A DNA stretch of 5,402 nt from Rhodothermaceae bacterium (GTDB taxonomy: Bacteria; Bacteroidota; Rhodothermia; Rhodothermales; JAHEMB01): assembly GCA_024643915.1 (NCBI GenBank), contig JAHEMB010000315.1:1-5402 (forward strand), read 5' to 3'. Under the pieces are notes generated by a model that saw only the letters and a list, made by a program, of their open reading frames with translations, was not told the DNA's origin and did not search any database. The translations under genes were made by a program, and so were the position numbers. Positions 1 through 4,476 of this stretch are shown in pieces (within the stretch, counting starts at the first letter, position 1; each line of letters opens with the position of its first letter).

Positions 1-1
1 G

Positions 2-775
2 TCGGTCGCGTTCTTCGCCGAAGTGTCGATCATCGACTTCTTCACGGATACGCAGTGGACGCCGCAGTTCGTGGACAAGCATTACGGCATCTGGCCGCTG
101 CTCTCGGGCACGTTGCTGGTTACGGTCATCGCCGCCCTGGTGGCCCTCCCGCTCGGCCTGGCCAGCGCCATCTACATCGGCGCCTACGCCCCCGAGCGGG
201 CACGCCGCCTGCTGAAACCGGGCCTGGAACTGCTGGCCGGTGTGCCGACGGTCGTCTACGGCTACTTCGCCCTGACCTTCGTGACGCCGCTACTACAACT
301 CATCATCCCGGGGCTCAGCGTCTACAACGCCCTCAGCGCCGGTCTGGTGGTAGGCATCATGATCATCCCGATGGTGGCGTCGCTGAGTGAGGACGCCATC
401 CGGGCCGTGCCGCGGTCGCTCTCGGAAGGGGCCTATGCCCTCGGGGCCACCAAGATCGAGGTGATCCTACGGGTGGTGGTGCCGGGCGCCCTCAGCGGCA
501 TCATCGCCAGCTTCATCCTGGCCATCAGCCGCGCTATCGGCGAGACGATGATCGTGACGCTGGCCGCCGGCGCCACGCCCCACCTGACGCTCAACCCGGC
601 CGAGTCCATCCAGACCATGACGGCTTTCATCGTGCAGGTGAGCCTGGGCGACACGCCGGCCGGCTCGCTCATTTACAAGAGCATCTTCGCCGTGGGCCTG
701 ATGCTGTTCCTGATGACCCTGGGCATGAACCTGCTGGCCAACCGCATCATTCGCAAGTACCAGGAGCGCTACTGA
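2..775 (+). CDS. pstC: Phosphate ABC transporter permease PstC, 5'-truncated by the window edge
   Basis: Inner-membrane permease subunit of the PstSCAB high-affinity phosphate importer; it pairs with PstA to form the channel. The frame is open from base 2, and 257 residues are visible against about 300-330 for the family, so the N-terminal membrane segment(s) and the true start lie to the left. A GTG at 23 is in frame but should not be taken as the start, because the upstream residues (SVAFFAE) fit the family. Visible residues 31-60 form a membrane segment containing the PstC-like block WPLLSGTLL. Residues 76-88 (ELLAGVPTVVYGY) are a Pst permease hallmark. The EAA loop that docks on the ATPase begins at EGAYALGATK (residues 142-151) and reaches PG at 161-162, followed by SRAIGET (176-182). 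The gene ends in TGA overlapping the ATG of pstA by one base, so the two are translationally coupled. Identification is firm. Confidence 0.96.
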   Translation, partial: SVAFFAEVSIIDFFTDTQWTPQFVDKHYGIWPLLSGTLLVTVIAALVALPLGLASAIYIGAYAPERARRLLKPGLELLAGVPTVVYGYFALTFVTPLLQLIIPGLSVYNALSAGLVVGIMIIPMVASLSEDAIRAVPRSLSEGAYALGATKIEVILRVVVPGALSGIIASFILAISRAIGETMIVTLAAGATPHLTLNPAESIQTMTAFIVQVSLGDTPAGSLIYKSIFAVGLMLFLMTLGMNLLANRIIRKYQERY

Positions 776-1659
776 TGCCCCCCGCCACCCCCGCTGTTTA
801 TTCCGAACGCCTTGAGCACCGCCGCCGCTTTGGTGTGGTGATGGCGTCGCTGTTTTTCCTGGCGACCTTGCTCAGCCTGCTCGTGCTCGTCACCCTCATC
901 GTGGACGTGGTGGTGACGGGCTGGTCCTGGCTAGACGCCGACTTTCTGACCAGCTACCCGTCGCGTTTCGCCGAGCGGGCCGGCATCAAGAGCGCCCTCG
1001 TGGGTTCGCTCTGGATGATCGGGCTGACGGCGCTCGTGGCCGTGCCCATCGGCGTGGCCTCGGCCCTCTACCTCGAAGAGTACGCGGCGCGCGGCTGGTT
1101 CTTCCGGCTCGTGCAGGTCAACATCGCCAACCTGGCGGGGGTGCCGTCGATCCTCTACGGGATGCTGGGGCTGGCCCTGTTCGTGCGCTTCGCCGGCATG
1201 GGGCGCAGCCTGCTGGCGGGGGCCTTCACGATGGCGTTGCTGATCCTGCCGGTGATCATCATCAGCACCCAGGAGGCGCTGCGGGCGCTCCCGCAGGGCC
1301 TCCGCGAGAGCGCCTTCGCGCTGGGCGCCACGCGCTGGCAGGTCATCCGCAGCCACCTGCTGCCCATGGCCGCGCCCGGCATCCTGACAGGCGTCATCCT
1401 CTCGCTCAGCCGCGCCATCGGCGAGACGGCCCCCCTCATCATGATCGGCGCCCTCACCTTCGTCGCGTTCCTCCCGCAATCTGTGATGGACACGTTCACT
1501 GTGCTCCCCATCCAGATCTTCAACTGGACGGCGCGCCCCCAGGCCGAATTCCATGAACTCGCCGCCGCGGCCATCATCGTCCTGCTGGTGCTGCTGATGG
1601 GGATGAACTTGAGCGCCATCCTGCTGCGCAACTACTTCGAGAAATACCGCGCACAATGA
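775..1659 (+). CDS. pstA: Phosphate ABC transporter permease PstA
   Basis: Second inner-membrane permease subunit of the phosphate importer, 294 residues, a normal length for PstA. The start is supported by the sequence AGGAG at 762-766, eight bases before the ATG, and by the TGATG overlap with the end of pstC. An N-terminal membrane segment spans about residues 20-48, followed by a periplasmic stretch and a binding-protein-dependent transport permease domain from about 73 to 285. The hallmark NIANLAGVPSILYG lies at 116-129. The EAA coupling loop starts at ESAFALGATRW (178-188) and runs to PG at 201-202; SRAIGETAPLIM (212-223) is typical of PstA rather than PstC. Five or six membrane segments can be recognised by hydrophobicity. 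Nothing looks damaged. It is expected to be co-transcribed with pstC and pstB. Confidence 0.97.
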   Translation: MPPATPAVYSERLEHRRRFGVVMASLFFLATLLSLLVLVTLIVDVVVTGWSWLDADFLTSYPSRFAERAGIKSALVGSLWMIGLTALVAVPIGVASALYLEEYAARGWFFRLVQVNIANLAGVPSILYGMLGLALFVRFAGMGRSLLAGAFTMALLILPVIIISTQEALRALPQGLRESAFALGATRWQVIRSHLLPMAAPGILTGVILSLSRAIGETAPLIMIGALTFVAFLPQSVMDTFTVLPIQIFNWTARPQAEFHELAAAAIIVLLVLLMGMNLSAILLRNYFEKYRAQ

Positions 1660-1728
1660 CGCCGGCATGCGCCCGTGCGCTGGCCACGCTGCCTTTCAGC
1701 CGCCGACCTTTTTCTGACGAAAACTGCC

Positions 1729-2538
1729 ATGACTGATCGTTTACATCCTTCCGCAGTGCTCGCCCCCGCGCCCGATGCTGTCCCCGAGGCCGCTCCGGCC
1801 AAGATGGCGGTGCGCGACCTCGACTTCTGGTACGGCCCCAAGCAGGTGCTCAAGAGCATCTCGATGGAAATCCAGCCGAACAAGGTGACGGCCTTTATCG
1901 GTCCCTCAGGCTGCGGCAAGAGCACGCTGCTGCGCTGCCTCAACCGGATGAACGAACTCATCCCGGAGGCGCACCTCGAAGGAGAGGTCCTCCTGGATGG
2001 CCAGGACATCTATGGCGACGCTGACCCCGTGATGGTGCGCCGGCGGATCGGCATGGTGTTCCAGAAGCCCAACCCGTTCCCCAAGACTATCTATCAGAAC
2101 GTCATCTGGGGGGCCGGCGTCAACGGCTTCAAGGGCGACAAGGATGCGCTCGTGGAGAAGAGCCTGCGCCAGGCCGCGTTGTGGGACGAGGTGAAGGACC
2201 GCCTCCAGGAGAACGCCTACAGCCTCAGCGGTGGCCAGCAGCAGCGCCTCTGCATTGCCCGCACGCTGGCCGTGGAGCCCGACGTGGTGCTGATGGACGA
2301 GCCCGCCAGCGCCCTCGACCCCATTGCCACGGCCAAGCTGGAGGAGACCATCATCGAACTCAAGAAACGCTACACGCTCATCGTGGTGACGCACAACATG
2401 CAGCAGGCTGCCCGCATCAGCGACACCACCGCGTTTTTCTATATCGGTGAACTCATCGAGATGAGCCAGACCGACGAGATGTTCACCCGGCCGCACCACC
2501 AGCGCACCGAAGATTACATCACCGGTCGTTTCGGCTGA
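1729..2538 (+). CDS. pstB: Phosphate ABC transporter ATP-binding protein PstB
   Basis: Cytoplasmic ATPase that powers phosphate import through PstC/PstA. From the ATG at 1729 it has 269 residues. All ABC motifs are intact: Walker A GPSGCGKST (58-66), Q-loop FQKPNPFP (111-118, Q112; the KPNPFP string is PstB-specific), signature LSGGQQQR (166-173), Walker B VVLMDEP (186-192), D-loop SALD (194-197) and switch histidine H222 in VVTHN. The start is uncertain. A GTG at 1675 would add 18 residues, and an ATG at 1804 would remove the Ala/Pro-rich tail (residues 1-25) and begin at MAVRDLDFWYG. None of these has a convincing Shine-Dalgarno sequence. I prefer 1729 because it is an ATG that leaves a plausible 69-base gap after pstA. 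The function call is firm; only the N-terminus is open. Confidence 0.96.
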   Translation: MTDRLHPSAVLAPAPDAVPEAAPAKMAVRDLDFWYGPKQVLKSISMEIQPNKVTAFIGPSGCGKSTLLRCLNRMNELIPEAHLEGEVLLDGQDIYGDADPVMVRRRIGMVFQKPNPFPKTIYQNVIWGAGVNGFKGDKDALVEKSLRQAALWDEVKDRLQENAYSLSGGQQQRLCIARTLAVEPDVVLMDEPASALDPIATAKLEETIIELKKRYTLIVVTHNMQQAARISDTTAFFYIGELIEMSQTDEMFTRPHHQRTEDYITGRFG

Positions 2539-2618
2539 GTTTGCCTGAATCTCTCCGCGCTGCCGAGCGTTTTTCAGAAACCCGGCGCTCTTTCTCCTTG
2601 CCCGTTTCCGCCATCGCT

Positions 2619-3299
2619 ATGCCCGTACACCGCCACTTAGACGACGAACTGGAGATCCTCCGCAATCTGCTCCTTGAGATGACCACCATCGTCGACGAGC
2701 AGTTGGCCGAGGCCATCAATGCCGTCAGCACGTGCGACGTGGAGCTGGCTGCCCGGGTGCGCGCCAACGACGATGCCGTGGACGCGCTCGAAATTAAGAT
2801 CGACCGCCAGTGCGAACGCATCCTGGCGCTCCAGACACCCGTCGCTATTGACCTGCGCCTGATCATCACGGCCATCAAGATCAACACGGACCTGGAGCGC
2901 ATCGGCGACCATGCCAAGAACATGGCCAAGTACACCCCCCACCTCCAAGACTGTAAGGGCCTCATCGAGGGGACGCCCATCCTGAAGATGGCCGACGTGG
3001 CACGCCGCATCCTGCGCGACGCTCAGGACGCCTTCGTGCAGCGCGACCGCGTGCTCGCCCGCCAGGTGCTGGCCCGCGACCGCGAAGTAGACAGCCTCTA
3101 CGACGAGACGTTCAGGTCCTTCGTCGGGCTCGTCAAGCAGCACCCGGACCGGGCCGCTGCCCTGGCCTATCTGGTGACCATGGCGAAGGCCATCGAGCGC
3201 ATCGCGGATCACGCCAAGAACATCGCCGAGTCGGTGATCTTCCTGATCGAAGGCCTCGACATCCGCCACCGCGGCCTGCTGGAGCGCACCGCTGAATGA
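2619..3299 (+). CDS. phoU: Phosphate signalling regulator PhoU
   Basis: Cytoplasmic helical protein that, in the known family, couples the state of the PstSCAB transporter to the PhoR/PhoB-type sensor system and restrains phosphate uptake. From the ATG at 2619 it has 226 residues, within the usual PhoU range of about 215-240. It is built as a tandem of two three-helix PhoU domains. Each carries the metal-binding type E-x3-D motif in near-identical form: ERIGDHAKN at 93-101 and ERIADHAKN at 193-201, exactly 100 residues apart. A TTG at 2541, two bases after the pstB stop, would add 26 residues rich in Ser/Arg/Glu that precede the usual PhoU N-terminus (HLDDELEILRNLL); I consider it non-coding leader. 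No Shine-Dalgarno sequence is visible before either start. Its place directly after pstB is the classical operon arrangement. Confidence 0.95.
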   Translation: MPVHRHLDDELEILRNLLLEMTTIVDEQLAEAINAVSTCDVELAARVRANDDAVDALEIKIDRQCERILALQTPVAIDLRLIITAIKINTDLERIGDHAKNMAKYTPHLQDCKGLIEGTPILKMADVARRILRDAQDAFVQRDRVLARQVLARDREVDSLYDETFRSFVGLVKQHPDRAAALAYLVTMAKAIERIADHAKNIAESVIFLIEGLDIRHRGLLERTAE

Positions 3300-3330
3300 G
3301 CATGTTGCTGTTACCCGCTCTCTTCTCCCC

Positions 3331-3345
3331 GTATCGACGCGATAC
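3331..3345. repeat. Small perfect inverted repeat after phoU
   Basis: GTATCG-ACG-CGATAC, two perfect 6-base arms around a 3-base centre, 31 bases after the phoU stop and 70 bases before the next gene. As RNA it could form a short hairpin at the end of the pst-phoU transcript. It is not followed by a T-run (the next bases are CGCTTTCGTC), so it is a poor intrinsic terminator. As DNA it could equally be a small operator. No other structure in the 3300-3415 gap is more convincing. Confidence 0.35.
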
Positions 3346-3402
3346 CGCTTTCGTCTGGCAATCGCCGGCCATCCTGGCGACTTCGTAAATGACGTATGGT
3401 CG

Positions 3403-3408
3403 AAGGGG
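3403..3408 (+). promoter_or_regulatory. Ribosome binding site deciding the start of the NAD(P)-binding protein
   Basis: AAGGGG, seven bases before the ATG at 3416. It selects this start over the in-frame ATG at 3389, which would add nine residues (MTYGRRGGF) ahead of the Rossmann beta-strand and has no such sequence in front of it. Confidence 0.6.
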
Positions 3409-3415
3409 TGGATTC

Positions 3416-4066
3416 ATGAAGCTGCTTGTCCTGGGCGCTTCCGGCGGCTGTGGTCGCTGGTTCTGCCGCCTCGCCCTGGCACGCGGCCATCAGGTGCACG
3501 CCCTCGTCCGTCCCACGACCGTGTTTGACCCACCTGCCGGGACCGACGTGATCCGGGGAGATGTGCTTGCAGCAGGGATGCTCGACCGGCTCGTCGAGGA
3601 GTGCGATGCCGTGATTTCCGCGCTTGGGATCAAGCGGCAGGCGCCGTGGAATCCCTGGTCCGCCCTGGCCTCGCCGCCGGACCTTTGCACGCGTGTGGCC
3701 GAGTCCCTGGTAGCGGTGATGCCCCGCCATAACGTCCGCCGCGTTGTTGTCATCAGTGCGGCGGGTGTAGGAGGGAGCATCCGCCATGTGCATCCCCTCC
3801 TCCGGTGGATGATCCGCCACAGCACCATGGCGGCCTCGTATGCTGACCTGGCGGGGATGGAGGCTGTCCTTGCCGGCAGCGGGCTCGACTGGCTCGCCGT
3901 CCGACCGACCACCCTCACCGCCGGCTCCCCGACGGGGAAGGTCCGTGTCGTCGAACACTACGGTCTGACCTCGCGCATTGCGCGAGGCGATGTGGCCGCG
4001 TGGATGCTGAATGCCCTCGAAGGACCGGAGCTGTTTGAGGCGCGCACCCCGATGATAAGCTCGTGA
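3416..4066 (+). CDS. NAD(P)-binding Rossmann-fold protein, atypical SDR (NmrA / NAD(P)H-binding type)
   Basis: A 216-residue single-domain protein of the atypical short-chain dehydrogenase group (NAD(P)H-binding, PF13460-like; related to YwnB, flavin reductase and NmrA-type proteins). The first beta-strand and dinucleotide loop KLLVLGASGGCG (2-13) give the G-x2-G-x2-G pattern. GDV at 48-50 is the usual acidic end of the third strand, and VVVISAAGVG (110-119) is the strand before the active-site region. SGLDWLAVRPTTLT (155-168) and the RGDVAAWML block (190-198) are typical of this family. The usual SDR Tyr-x3-Lys pair is not seen: the candidate tyrosine in SYADLAGME (Y142) is followed by Ala where Lys would be. 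It may therefore be a redox sensor, a flavin- or quinone-linked reductase, or a structural homologue; substrate and pathway cannot be told. It stands alone, 116 bases after phoU, possibly reached by read-through. Length is normal for the family and there is no sign of damage. Confidence 0.85.
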   Translation: MKLLVLGASGGCGRWFCRLALARGHQVHALVRPTTVFDPPAGTDVIRGDVLAAGMLDRLVEECDAVISALGIKRQAPWNPWSALASPPDLCTRVAESLVAVMPRHNVRRVVVISAAGVGGSIRHVHPLLRWMIRHSTMAASYADLAGMEAVLAGSGLDWLAVRPTTLTAGSPTGKVRVVEHYGLTSRIARGDVAAWMLNALEGPELFEARTPMISS

Positions 4067-4232
4067 CGCATTTCCGCACACCGTACAGCGTTGATGCCTA
4101 TCTGCCGGACATTCTACGCACCGCCGCCTCGACTTTTGCATCCCAGGAGCAGGCCCGAATGCCCGATTGGAGCCCCGTGCGGCCCGTCTGAGCGCATAGG
4201 TCGCCGAAGTCGACAGAAAAATTCGCGGGTGC
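4067..4232. other. Intergenic stretch between the NAD(P)-binding gene and the GH16 promoter
   Basis: No convincing gene, RNA gene or intrinsic terminator is visible here. The only coding possibility is a 42-codon frame that starts at GTG 4063, sharing GTGA with the stop of the preceding gene, and ends at TGA 4191; it has no recognisable relatives. A 6-base palindrome GTCGAC lies at 4209-4214 and an A-run at 4217-4221, just upstream of the GH16 promoter. The base composition becomes AT-richer from about 4215 onward, as expected for a promoter approach. Confidence 0.5.
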
Positions 4233-4262
4233 TTGAAAAGGTTTTCATAAATCGCCTATATT
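4233..4262 (+). promoter_or_regulatory. Predicted sigma70-type promoter of the GH16 gene
   Basis: TTGAAA at 4233-4238 matches the -35 consensus TTGACA in five of six positions. TATATT at 4257-4262 matches the -10 consensus TATAAT in five of six, with an 18-base spacer. Transcription should begin near 4268-4270. It lies in the most AT-rich patch of an otherwise GC-rich window and directly precedes the only gene downstream. If the host uses the Bacteroidota sigma factor (-7 box TAnnTTTG), the same TATATTAA would be only a partial match, so the exact start site is uncertain. Confidence 0.6.
4234..4247. promoter_or_regulatory. Operator O1, LacI-family-like, overlapping the -35 box
   Basis: TGAAAAGGTTTTCA: 6-base arms TGAAAA/TTTTCA form an inverted repeat around a central GG. 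It fits the CcpA cre pattern TGWAANCGNTNWCA at all but one position (central CG replaced by GG), which is the general shape of LacI-family operators. It covers five of the six -35 bases, so a bound repressor would exclude RNA polymerase. The identical second copy 41 bp downstream makes chance very unlikely. The cognate regulator is not in the window. Confidence 0.7.
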
Positions 4263-4274
4263 AAGAGCCCGATC

Positions 4275-4288
4275 TGAAAAGGTTTTCA
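4275..4288. promoter_or_regulatory. Operator O2, identical copy of O1 just after the transcription start
   Basis: The same 14 bases as O1 in the same orientation, extended by one more pair to CTGAAAAGGTTTTCAG (4274-4289). It would lie at about +6 to +20 of the predicted transcript. Centre-to-centre distance from O1 is 41 bp, close to four helical turns, so two bound dimers would lie on nearly the same face of the helix with the -10 box between them. This suits cooperative or looping repression. Confidence 0.7.
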
Positions 4289-4464
4289 GGATTTGGCTGC
4301 CTCCCCTCTGCGCCGGCGTGCCGCCTTCCGTATCCGCCCCCTCCCTTTTCGATGGGCGGAGCCCCGCTGTGACGGCTCCTCCGGACCTGGTGAAGCCGCA
4401 TGCTTGCGTCGGCTTGGCTGGCTGTTTACCCCCCTGAAGCCGGGACGTGCCGGCTTCTGTAATT
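4289..4464 (+). other. Long structured 5' leader of the GH16 gene
   Basis: About 200 bases lie between the predicted transcription start and the GH16 start codon, much longer than a simple leader. Inverted repeats seen: 4333-4339 with 4354-4360 (7 bp); 4358-4363 with 4374-4379 (GGAGCC/GGCTCC); 4393-4398 with 4410-4415 (AAGCCG/CGGCTT); 4436-4443 with 4450-4457 (GAAGCCGG/CCGGCTTC, 8 bp, 6-base loop). The first two exclude each other. The segment at 4410-4415 can also pair with 4437-4442, so the last two have a competing form. No T-run follows the last stem, so a classical attenuator terminator is not evident. It matches no riboswitch class I recognise, and some pairing is expected by chance at this GC content. 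Confidence 0.35.
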
Positions 4465-4466
4465 AT

Positions 4467-4471
4467 GGAGG
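4467..4471 (+). promoter_or_regulatory. Ribosome binding site of the GH16 gene
   Basis: GGAGG, five bases before the ATG at 4477. Four in-frame ATGs are clustered at 4465, 4474, 4477 and 4483. The GGAGG overlaps or is too close to the first two and is 11 bases from the last, so 4477 has the best spacing. The 8-bp hairpin at 4436-4457 ends nine bases before this site. Confidence 0.65.
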
Positions 4472-4476
4472 CAATG

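Noticed and set aside
2..775. A PhoB-type Pho box for the pst operon within the window
   Set aside because: I found no pair of CTGTCAT-like direct repeats in the gaps; the promoter is expected upstream of pstS, outside the window.
931..1668. 245-codon minus-strand frame opposite pstA
   Set aside because: Its composition (Gln/Arg/Glu/His-rich, low complexity) is that of a mirror frame; pstA on the + strand has full family motifs.
1906..2499. 197-codon minus-strand frame opposite pstB
   Set aside because: A shadow of the ABC ATPase gene; no recognisable domain and no ribosome site.
2541..2618. TTG start at 2541 giving PhoU a 26-residue extension
   Set aside because: The extension precedes the normal PhoU N-terminus, TTG is a rare start and there is no ribosome site; ATG 2619 gives the family length.
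2637..3269. 210-codon minus-strand frame opposite phoU
   Set aside because: A shadow of PhoU; valine/aspartate/histidine-rich low complexity, no motif.
3358..3382. Possible hairpin CGCCGG...CTGGCG as terminator before the NAD(P)-binding gene
   Set aside because: The stem needs a G-T wobble and there is no T-run after it; too weak to call.
3311..4141. Long open frame of 276 codons on the minus strand across the NAD(P)-binding gene
   Set aside because: It is antisense to a recognised protein family, rich in Arg/Gly/His without any motif, and typical of a shadow frame in GC-rich coding DNA.
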